DNA of 64,000 nt from Gammaproteobacteria bacterium (GTDB lineage Bacteria > Pseudomonadota > Gammaproteobacteria > HTCC5015): assembly GCA_013817245.1 (NCBI GenBank), contig JACDDA010000008.1, positions 47,200 to 111,199 on the forward strand, written 5' to 3'. Numbering within the stretch: position 1 is the first letter of the stretch; each line of letters begins with the position of its first letter. Positions 27,627-36,885 of the stretch are shown here, one piece after another. The notes under the pieces are model-generated. The model was given only the letters and a program-made list of their open reading frames with translations, had not been told where the DNA came from and made no database searches. The position numbers and the translations under genes are program-made.

Positions 27627-29296
27627 CACCCAAAACGCGTGGTTCTAATGCTGACGATGCAGATGATACTGGCACGCTGATCAGCAGTGCGGATGTTTCA
27701 TTGCATCAACAACTGGATCAGCAATCGTGGTATTCCATCCAGTTATTTGCTTTATATCGTTTATTGTTAGGCAGTTTACTTGCCGCAGGATTTTTCTGGG
27801 GCATCGCTTTTGTGGATCCTTCATCCACCAAACAAACGTTGTTTGCACTGAGTTGCAGCGGCTTCACGCTGTTAGCGGTTATTTGGGTATTAACGACGCG
27901 TTTTAAATATCCGCATTACATCGCGCAGGTTTACGCCCAACTCACTGCCGATACTATTTTATTAGTCTTAATGATGCACGCTGGCGGCGGCATGAATAAC
28001 GGCATTGCAATGTTACTGGTGGTCAATGTGGTTGCCGCCGGTTTATTACTGCCCGGCATGGCGAGTTTGGTATTTGCAGCGGTTAACACCTTAGCGGTTT
28101 TGTTTGAACAACTGTATTCCCATTTAACGATAGGCACGTCCACTGCTTCTTATACTCAAGCCGGTGGTTTAAGCGCCGCATTTTTTGCTACCGCTATTTT
28201 AACCATGTTGTTGAGCCGCCGTGTTTATGAGAGCGAACAACTGGCAAGCCAACGCAGTTTGGATATTCGCAATCTTGCCCAACTAAACGAACATATTATT
28301 CAACAAATGCAAAGCGGTGTAATAGTCGTTGATCCTACGCTACGTATTCGTCTCATTAATCGCTCTGCACGCTTACAATTAAATTTACATAATGATGTTG
28401 TATTGCAAACACTGGCAAGTATTTCTAATGAATTAAACGTGCGTTACCAACTGTGGCTTAATCGGCCCGCGCAACAACCCGCGCGCATTCGCAATCCCGG
28501 CAGCCCTTTTGAATTACAGCCTCATTTTATGCCATTAGGTGCAGAAGGTGCCGCAGGTACATTAATCATCTTGGAAGACACCACGCCTTATTCACGTGAA
28601 TTACAACACGTCAAACTGGCTTCCTTAGGCCGCTTAACGGCGAGTATCGCGCATGAAATTCGCAATCCACTTTCGGCTATTCAACATGCGGCGCAATTAC
28701 TCGAAGAAACCAATACGGAAGACGCACGTTTGTCGCGCATTATTCAGCAGCAAACCGAACGCATTAACAGCATTATTGAAAATATTATGCAGCTCTCACG
28801 CCGCGACGCGATTACACCTGAATGGATTACCTTGCACAGCTGTTTAGATGATTTTAAAAATGATTTTTGTCATCAGCAGCAATTACCGGCAACTACTTTC
28901 ACTCTAAGTATTGACCCGCCAGAACTACAAATTGGTTTTGATCCTTCGCAACTGCATCAAATATTAACCAACCTCGCGATTAACAGTATGAAATACGGTC
29001 GGAATAACGCGGGCGATTTATTCATCACCATCACCGCAGGTTACGATAATCTCGGTCATTATTTTTTAGAATTTACCGATCAAGGTAGCGGTATCAGCCC
29101 CGAAGAAAGTGATCGTATTTTTGAACCCTTTTATTCGTGTGGCGAAAAAAGTGCCGGCCTCGGTCTTTATATTGTGCGGGAATTATGTGAGTTCAATCAC
29201 GCGCATATTGATTGTCGTAACAGTAATATGGGTGCGTGTTTCCGCATAGAATTTGCTGATCCAGCACAACTCGGTTTGATCGATGCTACTAATTAA
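27611..29296 (+). CDS. pilS: PilS sensor histidine kinase
   Basis: A 561-residue membrane kinase that controls pilin expression with PilR. About six helices occupy residues 45-205, a PAS-like sensor region about 220-330, the dimerisation/phosphoacceptor domain has SIAHEIRNPLSAI with the phosphorylated His near residue 348, and the C-terminal ATPase domain has the N box (LTNLAINSMKYG), the G box (DQGSGI) and the second Gly segment (SAGLGLYIV). The next gene encodes the partner regulator 24 bases downstream. Length and layout fit PilS of Pseudomonas. Confidence 0.92.
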   Translation: MAAALTPKTRGSNADDADDTGTLISSADVSLHQQLDQQSWYSIQLFALYRLLLGSLLAAGFFWGIAFVDPSSTKQTLFALSCSGFTLLAVIWVLTTRFKYPHYIAQVYAQLTADTILLVLMMHAGGGMNNGIAMLLVVNVVAAGLLLPGMASLVFAAVNTLAVLFEQLYSHLTIGTSTASYTQAGGLSAAFFATAILTMLLSRRVYESEQLASQRSLDIRNLAQLNEHIIQQMQSGVIVVDPTLRIRLINRSARLQLNLHNDVVLQTLASISNELNVRYQLWLNRPAQQPARIRNPGSPFELQPHFMPLGAEGAAGTLIILEDTTPYSRELQHVKLASLGRLTASIAHEIRNPLSAIQHAAQLLEETNTEDARLSRIIQQQTERINSIIENIMQLSRRDAITPEWITLHSCLDDFKNDFCHQQQLPATTFTLSIDPPELQIGFDPSQLHQILTNLAINSMKYGRNNAGDLFITITAGYDNLGHYFLEFTDQGSGISPEESDRIFEPFYSCGEKSAGLGLYIVRELCEFNHAHIDCRNSNMGACFRIEFADPAQLGLIDATN

Positions 29297-29320
29297 TTAC
29301 CCGTTAATCGCGAGTTACAC

Positions 29321-30700
29321 ATGAGCCCCATCCGCAAAGTTTTGATCGTTGACGATGAACCCGATATTTGTGAGTTACTCGAAATCACCTTAGGTCGTAT
29401 GGGTTTACAAACGCATGCGGTACAAACTTTTCAAGCAGCTATTCAACAACTAAAAACTGAATCGTATGATTTATGTTTAACCGATATGCGTTTACCCGAT
29501 GGCGATGGTCTTAACGTCATTGCCCATATTCAACAACACTGTCCCAACACACCGGTGGCGATGATTACCGCGCACGGCAATATGGAAGCGGCGATTAAAG
29601 CCTTAAAACTCGGTGCCTTTGATTTTGTATCAAAACCGGTGGACTTAAAAAATCTACGTGAAATGGTTAGCAGCGCTTTAAAACTAAGCAGTAATACTAA
29701 TAAAACGCTGTCCGTTAAAACCAATGCTAATACTCAGTTATTACTCGGCGAATCTCCGATCATGCATGCATTGCGTGGACTCATTGCCAAGCTCGCACGC
29801 AGCCAAGCTCCGGTCTTTATATATGGTGAATCGGGCACCGGTAAAGAACGCGTGGCGCGATTGATTCATGCGCAAGGTCCACGGGCAGACAAACCCTTCG
29901 TGGCAGTCAACTGCGGCGCTATCCCCACGGAATTAATGGAAAGCGAATTTTTTGGGCATGCCAAAGGCAGTTTCACCGGTGCGGTAGCGGATAAAGAAGG
30001 TTTATTCCTGAGCGCCCAAGGCGGAACCTTGTTTTTAGATGAAATCGCCGAGTTGCCAGCACATATGCAAGTCAAATTGCTGCGCGCTATTCAAGAAAAA
30101 GCGATTCGCCCGGTGGGCAGCAACCGCGAACAACATGTCGATGTGCGTATCCTCAGTGCTACGCATCAAGATTTGCGTCAACGGGTTGAACAACAACAAT
30201 TCCGCCAAGATTTGTATTACCGCTTGAATGTGATCCAAGTAGACGTGCCGGCCTTACGCGATCGGGTCAGCGATATTCCTTTATTGGCTAAACATTTACT
30301 CGACACTATCGCCCATGAATACGGCGCAACGAATGTGCAGTTAGAAGACTCAGCGATTGCATTACTGCAGGATTATCCATTTCCGGGGAATGTGCGCGAA
30401 TTGGAAAATATTCTAGAACGCGCGGTGGCTTTAAGTGAGCATAGCCTTTTAACCGCCGCCGATATCAATTTGCCGGATGAAGCCCTGGCTAGCAACTATC
30501 CCTCAACCAAGGACCATCCTAATCTCGGTTATGACACGGACAACGATGCCAATCTTGACCATCAACTCGCCGATCAAGAACGTGAATCTATCCTGCAAGC
30601 CCTAGAACAAACCCGCTGGAACAAAACCCGCGCAGCGGAAGTATTAGGTTTGAGCTTTCGCCAACTGCGTTATCGCATCAAAAAACTCGGTTTAGAGTAA
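29321..30700 (+). CDS. pilR: PilR sigma-54-dependent response regulator
   Basis: A 459-residue NtrC-type activator. The receiver domain (about residues 1-120) carries the phosphoacceptor Asp of LTDMRLPD near residue 54. The AAA+ domain has Walker A GESGTGKE near 168, the sigma-54 contact loop as GSFTGA near 215 (the usual GAFTGA with Ser, as in other PilR-like proteins), and Walker B LFLDEIAE. A Fis-type helix-turn-helix (about 425-455, KTRAAEVLGLSFRQLRYRIKKL) binds DNA. Its probable target, pilA with a -24/-12 promoter, follows directly. Confidence 0.93.
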   Translation: MSPIRKVLIVDDEPDICELLEITLGRMGLQTHAVQTFQAAIQQLKTESYDLCLTDMRLPDGDGLNVIAHIQQHCPNTPVAMITAHGNMEAAIKALKLGAFDFVSKPVDLKNLREMVSSALKLSSNTNKTLSVKTNANTQLLLGESPIMHALRGLIAKLARSQAPVFIYGESGTGKERVARLIHAQGPRADKPFVAVNCGAIPTELMESEFFGHAKGSFTGAVADKEGLFLSAQGGTLFLDEIAELPAHMQVKLLRAIQEKAIRPVGSNREQHVDVRILSATHQDLRQRVEQQQFRQDLYYRLNVIQVDVPALRDRVSDIPLLAKHLLDTIAHEYGATNVQLEDSAIALLQDYPFPGNVRELENILERAVALSEHSLLTAADINLPDEALASNYPSTKDHPNLGYDTDNDANLDHQLADQERESILQALEQTRWNKTRAAEVLGLSFRQLRYRIKKLGLE

Positions 30701-30747
30701 AGCTGTTAATGGCTAGTGACAGAATCTTGCCGCTTCAGCGGTAAAAG

Positions 30748-30786
30748 CCTGTCTAAAACTGACCAAGTCTGTCAGCTGGTTTTTTT
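30748..30786 (+). promoter_or_regulatory. Region between pilR and pilA: TGTC motifs and hairpin
   Basis: Two CTGTC motifs lie at 30749-30753 and 30769-30773. TGTC-containing sites are reported for PilR upstream of pilA in Pseudomonas, so these are candidate binding sites about 80-110 bases before the -24 element. CTGAC (30759-30763) can also pair with GTCAG (30771-30775), and a run of seven T follows at 30780-30786, so the same bases may end pilR transcription. I cannot tell which applies. Confidence 0.4.
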
Positions 30787-30853
30787 ACTTTGGCAATAAA
30801 AGTGTAACTGTTTGATATTTAAATAAAAAATAAGTTAATTCAGCATAAAACAC

Positions 30854-30870
30854 TTGGCACACAAGCTGCT
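30854..30870 (+). promoter_or_regulatory. Sigma-54 (-24/-12) promoter of pilA
   Basis: TTGGCACACAAGCTGCT has the invariant GG (30856-30857) and GC (30868-30869) separated by exactly ten bases, matching the consensus TGGCAC-N5-TTGC. It lies about 70 bases before the pilA start, directly after the gene for a sigma-54 activator. Confidence 0.88.
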
Positions 30871-30938
30871 TTTCTTAACAGCAATCAGGTCAGCCCACGT
30901 TGATCGTGATGTTCAACTAACCTCTCTGGAGATCTCCC

Positions 30939-31376
30939 ATGAAAAAAATGCAATCAGGTTTTACCCTCATCGAACTGATGATCGTGGTAGCCATTATCGG
31001 TATCTTAGCCGCTATTGCCTTACCCGCTTATCAGGATTACCTAGTCCGCGCTCGTGTTACTGAAGGCCTTAGTATGGCTGCTTCTGCTAAAACCACAGTA
31101 GCAGAAAATGCAGCTTCTGCTACTCCTCTAAACTCCGGTTGGAGCGCTCCTGCAGTCACCGATAATGTAGGCGGTGTAGATTTAGATGATACGAATGGTA
31201 CGATTACCATATCTTATACCGATGCTTCTGGTGGTAATGGAAAGACAATCACGTTGGTACCCACTGATGATAACGGCGCTTTAGTATCAGGTACACCACC
31301 CACTGGTTCTATCAAATGGGATTGTACTGGTGGTGATTTAGACGCTAAATACAGACCTGCAAATTGCCGTTCGTAA
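30939..31376 (+). CDS. pilA: Type IVa major pilin
   Basis: A 145-residue prepilin. The short positive leader MKKMQSG is cut before Phe, which becomes the methylated first residue; the following [27 protein letters not shown] is the conserved hydrophobic spine with Glu5. A Ser/Thr/Gly-rich variable head ends in the disulfide loop between the Cys of DCTGG and of PANC. PilD processes it and PilB/PilC assemble it. A GAGATCTCCC stretch lies just before the ATG and offers only a modest ribosome binding site. The gene is bounded by a sigma-54 promoter and a strong terminator. Confidence 0.95.
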   Translation: MKKMQSGFTLIELMIVVAIIGILAAIALPAYQDYLVRARVTEGLSMAASAKTTVAENAASATPLNSGWSAPAVTDNVGGVDLDDTNGTITISYTDASGGNGKTITLVPTDDNGALVSGTPPTGSIKWDCTGGDLDAKYRPANCRS

Positions 31377-31395
31377 TATATAAGTCTTAGTAAAC

Positions 31396-31426
31396 AAAGA
31401 GCCTGCACATTTGCAGGCTCTTTTCT
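31396..31426 (+). terminator. Rho-independent terminator of pilA
   Basis: A perfect 10-bp stem (AGAGCCTGCA with TGCAGGCTCT, four-base loop) followed by TTTTC, 20 bases after the stop codon. It isolates strong pilA transcription from pilB. Confidence 0.93.
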
Positions 31427-31578
31427 TTGCAAAACAGAAAACTAGCCAGAAAATGTTACCTGTTTTTTTAACAACAAATGCTAACGTTACGTTTTAATTA
31501 AAGAATTGACATATTTTAAGCATCCCCTAACATGAAGCATCTCAAATGGACTCTCAATAACGAGGATGTGAACTTCTA

Positions 31579-33306
31579 ATGGTGACACCTGCGTCCAATA
31601 TAAAACTAAGCGGTTTAGCAAAACGACTGGTACAAGACGGTTTAATCACCGCCGACCAAGTTAATGACGCCCAGATTAACGCTAAAAAACAAAAAGTCAG
31701 CTTAGCTAGCTATTTAGTGGAAGAGAAAAAGCTTAATGCCGCCCACATTGCGATCGCCGCAGGCAGTGAATTTGGAATTCCCGTGTTCGATATCAGCACG
31801 TTCGACATGGATTCTTTGCCTAAAGAATTACTCGATGAAAAATTAAGCCGCACGCACCAAGCGCTGCCGCTTTATAAACGTGGTAATCGTTTATTTGTCG
31901 CCATCGCCGACCCGATGAATTTGGTCGCCTTAGATGAAATAAAATTTAACACTGGCACACCTACCGAACCCCTTATTGTTGAAGCGAATAAACTCAATCG
32001 TTTAATTGATGTGGCATTGAGTGCCAAAGATACCTCTATGCAAGATCTAGGGGATTTGGATGATGATCTAGAAAACTTAGATATTAGCGGCGGCGATGAT
32101 GATGCCCGCGCTAAAGACACTGGCGGTGTTGAAGGCGCTAATGATACTCCAGTGGTGCGCTTTGTTAACAAAGTGCTGCTAGATGCTATTAATAAAGGCG
32201 CATCGGATATTCACTTAGAACCTTACGAAAAATTTTATCGAGTACGGTTTCGCATTGACGGCATGTTGTACGAAGTAGCCAAGCCACCTTTAAATATGTC
32301 GGTGCGTATTACCGCACGTATTAAAGTAATGTCGCGCATGGATATTTCCGAACGCCGCGTGCCACAAGACGGCCGAATTAAACTAAAAGTTTCTAAAACC
32401 CGCGCCATTGATTTCCGGGTAAACAGTTGCCCCACTTTATTTGGCGAAAAAGTTGTATTACGAATTTTGGATCCTTCTAGCGCTAAACTCGGAATTGATG
32501 CCTTAGGTTACGAGCCCGAACAAAAAGCCGCGTATATGAAAGCGCTAGGCAATCCTTACGGCATGATCTTAGTCACAGGTCCTACCGGCAGCGGTAAAAC
32601 TGTATCTTTATATACCGGTTTAAATATTTTAAATACTCCGGAATGCAATATCTCAACGGCGGAAGATCCGGCCGAAATTAATATGCCCGGCGTTAATCAG
32701 GTTAACGTCAATCCTCGTGCAGGTTTAGATTTTGCTTCTGCGCTACGCGCCTTTTTACGCCAAGATCCTGATGTGATCATGGTCGGCGAAATTCGGGATT
32801 TAGAAACCGCAAACATCGCGATTAAAGCTGCACAAACCGGTCACATGGTCTTATCAACATTACACACGAATGACGCACCACAAACGTTATCGCGCTTGCT
32901 TAATATGGGCGTGCCACCTTTTAATATTGCATCTGCCGTTACGCTGATTATTGCGCAGCGTCTGGCGCGGCGTTTATGCGATTGCAAAGCGCTGGATAAT
33001 GTCCCAGCGGAAGCTTTAAAAGCCGAAGGTTTTAGCCAACAAGAAATTGATGCCGGTATTAAAATTTACAAACCGGCAGGTTGTGATCGTTGCGGTGGCT
33101 CCGGTTATAAAGGCCGTACTGGTATCTATCAGGTATTGCCTATTTCAGATGCTATTGCGCGTATCATTATGGAAGGCGGCAATGCTATTCAAATCGCCGA
33201 TCAAGCGCAGAAAGAAGGCATTAAAAATTTACGTCAATCCGCTTTAAAGAAAGTAAAAGATGGTTTCATCGGACTGACCGAAGCAAACCGCGTTACTAAA
33301 GACTAA
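31579..33306 (+). CDS. pilB: PilB pilus assembly ATPase
   Basis: A 575-residue cytoplasmic hexameric ATPase that powers pilus extension. The N-terminal T2SSE/MshEN domain (about residues 10-150) is followed by a RecA-like domain with Walker A GPTGSGKT near residue 333, the Asp and His boxes, Walker B-type IMVGEIRD, and a zinc site from two Cys pairs (CDC near 467 and CDRC near 501). An acidic stretch (DLDDDLENLDISGGDDD) links the domains. It opens a pilB-pilC-pilD set with short gaps. Confidence 0.95.
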   Translation: MVTPASNIKLSGLAKRLVQDGLITADQVNDAQINAKKQKVSLASYLVEEKKLNAAHIAIAAGSEFGIPVFDISTFDMDSLPKELLDEKLSRTHQALPLYKRGNRLFVAIADPMNLVALDEIKFNTGTPTEPLIVEANKLNRLIDVALSAKDTSMQDLGDLDDDLENLDISGGDDDARAKDTGGVEGANDTPVVRFVNKVLLDAINKGASDIHLEPYEKFYRVRFRIDGMLYEVAKPPLNMSVRITARIKVMSRMDISERRVPQDGRIKLKVSKTRAIDFRVNSCPTLFGEKVVLRILDPSSAKLGIDALGYEPEQKAAYMKALGNPYGMILVTGPTGSGKTVSLYTGLNILNTPECNISTAEDPAEINMPGVNQVNVNPRAGLDFASALRAFLRQDPDVIMVGEIRDLETANIAIKAAQTGHMVLSTLHTNDAPQTLSRLLNMGVPPFNIASAVTLIIAQRLARRLCDCKALDNVPAEALKAEGFSQQEIDAGIKIYKPAGCDRCGGSGYKGRTGIYQVLPISDAIARIIMEGGNAIQIADQAQKEGIKNLRQSALKKVKDGFIGLTEANRVTKD

Positions 33307-33334
33307 ACATAGCTAAGTATTATTGGGGAAGAAC

Positions 33335-34555
33335 ATGGCGGTAACAGCACGCGCAAAAGAATTTTTCCTTTACGAAGGCACGGATCGCCGTGGTAATCGT
33401 GTCAAAGGCGAAGTTGAAGGCTTCAGTCCAGAACTCGTTAAAGCCAATTTACGTAAACAAGGCATTAACCCGATTAAAGTTAAGAAAAAAGGCAAATCAC
33501 TATTAGGTAGTTTTGGCAAAAAAATCACGCCCAAAGAAATTGCCATTTTCGCTCGACAACTGGCGACGATGATGTCTTCCGGTGTTCCCTTAGTACAAGC
33601 CTTTGAAATTGTCGGTCGTGGCCACGCTAATTTAGCCATGCAAGACTTAATTATGAATATCAAAGCTGACGTAGAAGGTGGCTCTAATCTTTCACAAGCC
33701 CTGGCTAAACACCCAGAACAATTTGATGATTTATTTGTGAACTTAGTAGCAGCTGGCGAGCAATCCGGTACTTTAGAAACACTACTCGATAAAATCGCCA
33801 TCTATAAAGAAAAAACTGAAGCCATTAAAGGCAAAATCAAAAAAGCTCTTTTTTATCCGGCCGCCGTGGTCGTGGTTGCGCTGATCGTATGCACCATCTT
33901 ACTGTTATTTGTAGTACCGCAATTCCAAGAGGTTTTTAAAGGTTTCGGCGCAGATTTACCGGCCTTTACGTTAATGGTTATCGGCTTATCCGAACTTTTG
34001 CAAGCTTATTGGTGGGCGGTTTTTGGTGGAATAGTAGCGGGTATTGCTACTTTAATTGAATTTAAAAAACGTTCTGAAAAATTTCGTATTTTAATAGACC
34101 GCTTGGTACTAAAAGCCCCCGTCTTCGGCGACATTCTAGTCAAAGCTTCTATTGCTCGTTTTGCGCGTACCATGGCCACTATGTTTGCAGCAGGCGTACC
34201 ATTAGTTGAAGCCATGGACTCTGTCGCACGTTCTGCTGGAAATCTTATTTACACCGCTGCTATTTTGAAAATGAAAGATGAAATTGCAACAGGTGAACAA
34301 TTACAAACCGCGATGCGACGCACCGGACTTTTCCCCAACATGGTGGTGCAAATGGTGGCCATCGGCGAAGAATCTGGCTCGGTGGACGCTATGTTAAGCA
34401 AAGTGGCCGACTTCTATGAAGATGAAGTCGATAACGCGGTTGATGCATTAAGCAGCCTTTTAGAACCAATGATCATGGCTATTCTCGGTGTGCTCGTTGG
34501 TGGTCTAGTGGTTGCCATGTATCTACCTATTTTCAAAATGGGTTCCGTGGTGTAA
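33335..34555 (+). CDS. pilC: PilC inner-membrane platform protein
   Basis: A 406-residue polytopic protein that connects the ATPase to pilin assembly. Two T2SSF domains (about residues 70-195 and 275-395) each carry the GxxLxxA-type segments (GSNLSQALAKHP, GEQLQTAMRRTGLFP), with helices at about 170-200, 215-245 and 375-400. The ATG at 33335 is chosen because GGGGAAG lies just upstream; the in-frame TTG four codons earlier overlaps that site. Confidence 0.95.
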   Translation: MAVTARAKEFFLYEGTDRRGNRVKGEVEGFSPELVKANLRKQGINPIKVKKKGKSLLGSFGKKITPKEIAIFARQLATMMSSGVPLVQAFEIVGRGHANLAMQDLIMNIKADVEGGSNLSQALAKHPEQFDDLFVNLVAAGEQSGTLETLLDKIAIYKEKTEAIKGKIKKALFYPAAVVVVALIVCTILLLFVVPQFQEVFKGFGADLPAFTLMVIGLSELLQAYWWAVFGGIVAGIATLIEFKKRSEKFRILIDRLVLKAPVFGDILVKASIARFARTMATMFAAGVPLVEAMDSVARSAGNLIYTAAILKMKDEIATGEQLQTAMRRTGLFPNMVVQMVAIGEESGSVDAMLSKVADFYEDEVDNAVDALSSLLEPMIMAILGVLVGGLVVAMYLPIFKMGSVV

Positions 34556-34573
34556 AAAATCAGGGAAATCATT

Positions 34574-35464
34574 GTGCTAAATATATTTTCTGCTTTACAA
34601 GCTAATATAGGCTTGCTGTTGTTCGCCGCTATTGTGGTGGGTTTAGTAGTCGGTAGTTTTCTAAATGTGGTGATGCACCGCCTACCGATTATGATGATGC
34701 TAGAGTGGCGCGAAACAGCGGAAGACTATCAAAAAAATCCTCCGCAGAATTTGCCTGCAAATATATCTGAAAAAACTTTTAATCTGATGACACCGCGCTC
34801 GCGCTGCCCTCATTGTGGACACGCGATTAGCGCATGGGAAAATATTCCCGTCATCAGCTTTCTATTATTACGTGGTCGTTGCGTACAATGCAAAACGCCC
34901 ATTAGCTGGCAATATCCTATTATTGAATGCGTCAGTGCAATACTCGCGGCAATTGCAGTATGGCAATTTGATTTTACGATCCTAGCATTATGGGCGGCCG
35001 TTTTATCTTGGGCGTTATTAGCATTAACGGTTATCGATTTTAAAACTTATTACCTGCCCGATAAAATTACTTTACCTTTTATTTGGTTAGGTTTATTAAT
35101 TAATTTACAAAATGGTTTTGTCAGTTTATCTGCTGCGGTCATAGGTGCAACCGCAGGATATTTAAGCTTATGGCTGTTTTACCATCTCTTCAAATCCATC
35201 ACAGGTAAAGAAGGTATGGGTTATGGCGACTTTAAACTTTTTGCCATGCTCGGTGCGTGGCTAGGTTGGCAAGCACTGCCAGGAATTATTGTTCTATCTG
35301 CAGTAGTAGGTTCAATCGTTGGATTAAGTTTAATTATTTTCTTTAAACGCGATCGCCATCACGCTATTCCCTTTGGACCTTATCTTGCGGGAGCAGGTTG
35401 GATTTATCTATTATGGGGCACTGCCATTAATCAATCATATTGGCGTTGGCTACAACCTCTGTAA
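34574..35464 (+). CDS. pilD: PilD prepilin peptidase/N-methyltransferase
   Basis: A 296-residue membrane enzyme that cleaves type IV prepilins and methylates the new N-terminus. The N-terminal cytoplasmic part carries four Cys in two CxxC pairs (CPHC and CVQC, about residues 78 and 103), and the two catalytic Asp lie in TVIDFKTYYLPD and GMGYGDFKL. Eight helices are predicted. The start is GTG with AGGGAAA upstream. It completes the pilBCD set and is followed after 17 bases by coaE-zapD. Confidence 0.94.
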   Translation: MLNIFSALQANIGLLLFAAIVVGLVVGSFLNVVMHRLPIMMMLEWRETAEDYQKNPPQNLPANISEKTFNLMTPRSRCPHCGHAISAWENIPVISFLLLRGRCVQCKTPISWQYPIIECVSAILAAIAVWQFDFTILALWAAVLSWALLALTVIDFKTYYLPDKITLPFIWLGLLINLQNGFVSLSAAVIGATAGYLSLWLFYHLFKSITGKEGMGYGDFKLFAMLGAWLGWQALPGIIVLSAVVGSIVGLSLIIFFKRDRHHAIPFGPYLAGAGWIYLLWGTAINQSYWRWLQPL

Positions 35465-35481
35465 CACAAAGAAGCACATTT

Positions 35482-36882
35482 ATGTTAGTAGTTGGACTCA
35501 CTGGCGGCATTGGAAGCGGCAAATCCACGGTTGCGGAATTATTTGCTAAACGTGGCATCAATGTTATTGATGCTGATATTGTAGCGCGTGAACTTGTCGA
35601 ACCTGGACAAGCAGCGCTACACGATATTATTGATACTTTCGGTCGTCAGGTATTGAATGCTGAAGGTCGACTCAATCGTAGCGCCTTACGTGAAATTGTA
35701 TTTAACGACTCTTCACAACGCGCCAAACTTGAAAGCATTCTACATCCGCGTATTCGTACTGCCATGTTAGAACAATTAGAGAATGTTAAATCTGAATATT
35801 GTTTATTTGTTATTCCATTGCTAGTGGATACTGGCTATTGGGATATGATCGATAAAATTACGGTAGTCGATCTCGAAGAACATTCACAAATTGAACGCGT
35901 CATTGCGCGTGATGGCGTGAGCCGCGAACAAGTGGCTAATATTTTAGACGCACAAATTAGTCGAGAAGAAAGAGTCGCTGCAGCTGATTACATTATCAAT
36001 AATGAACAAAATAGCGACACACTCGATTCGCAAGTTGAACATTTACACCAAGAATTTTTAAATTTAACTCGACAAAAATATAACACGCCTGCTCCACAAA
36101 ACGCCAATACCGAAGAAGACCGCGTTATTTATGAACACCCTCTCACCGAACGTATACGAACATTTCTACGTTTAGAAAATTTATTTAACCGTGCCGATTA
36201 CCATTTGCAGCAAAACTCCGAATGGGATGCGCATGCGCTGGTGCATACACTGGTAGAGCTAACCAATCTCGCCAATCGTGGCGATTTAAAAAGTGAAATC
36301 ATTAAAGAACTTGAGCGTCAACAGAGCGCCATTGCTCGCAATCGCACCACACCTCATATCGAGCGCAGCCAAGTCGAAAAAATACTAATCGACCAACAAC
36401 TGTTATTAAAAAATTTACTCGAAAATCGCGAACAACTTGGACAACACATGAAGACGGATGGCTTTTTTAGCACCCTACGTCAACGTTTATCTATTCCTGG
36501 TGGCGCCTGTGAATTTGATTTGCCGGCATACGCCCATTGGTTACGACTCAACGGTGACCAGCGTCGTAAAATTGCTGAACCTTGGTTAACGCCTTTTAAA
36601 ACAGCTATTGATGCAATTAGTTTATGTTTAAATGTCATTCGTCAGAGCACACCAGCGCAAGCTAAAATTGCAGGCTGTGGCTTTTTTGAAGAAAGCTTGC
36701 AATCACATCAAGACACTCAACTATTGCGCGTTTTTGTACCCAAAACACTTTCTTGCTACCCTGCTATTAGCGCTGGTCGACATCGTTTTAGCATTCGCTT
36801 TTTACAAGCCACCGCAACCGATTTACATTCGGGACAATCAGATCGAGATATTCGTTTCCAATTAGCGCTTTGCGGTTTTTAA
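35482..36882 (+). CDS. CoaE-ZapD fusion: dephospho-CoA kinase and FtsZ-associated protein
   Basis: A 466-residue protein with two domains normally encoded separately. Residues 1-200 are dephospho-CoA kinase (Walker A GGIGSGKS, DADIVARELVEPG, LHPRIR, and IARDGVSREQV), which performs the last step of CoA synthesis. After a polar linker (NTPAPQNANTEEDR), residues about 214-466 are ZapD: VIYEHPLTERIRTFLRLE, RQRLSIPGGACEFDLPAYAHWL and SIRFL; ZapD cross-links FtsZ filaments. No in-frame ATG or ribosome binding site is visible at the junction. Adjacent coaE and zapD genes are common, so fusion by loss of a stop is plausible. A usual companion, yacG, is absent. The start follows the family N-terminus; an upstream in-frame ATG lies inside pilD. 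Confidence 0.9.
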   Translation: MLVVGLTGGIGSGKSTVAELFAKRGINVIDADIVARELVEPGQAALHDIIDTFGRQVLNAEGRLNRSALREIVFNDSSQRAKLESILHPRIRTAMLEQLENVKSEYCLFVIPLLVDTGYWDMIDKITVVDLEEHSQIERVIARDGVSREQVANILDAQISREERVAAADYIINNEQNSDTLDSQVEHLHQEFLNLTRQKYNTPAPQNANTEEDRVIYEHPLTERIRTFLRLENLFNRADYHLQQNSEWDAHALVHTLVELTNLANRGDLKSEIIKELERQQSAIARNRTTPHIERSQVEKILIDQQLLLKNLLENREQLGQHMKTDGFFSTLRQRLSIPGGACEFDLPAYAHWLRLNGDQRRKIAEPWLTPFKTAIDAISLCLNVIRQSTPAQAKIAGCGFFEESLQSHQDTQLLRVFVPKTLSCYPAISAGRHRFSIRFLQATATDLHSGQSDRDIRFQLALCGF

Positions 36883-36885
36883 AGT

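Noticed and set aside
35440..35481. A start of the CoaE domain inside pilD
   Set aside because: The extra residues are not CoaE-like; the ATG at 35482 begins MLVVGLTGG as the family does.
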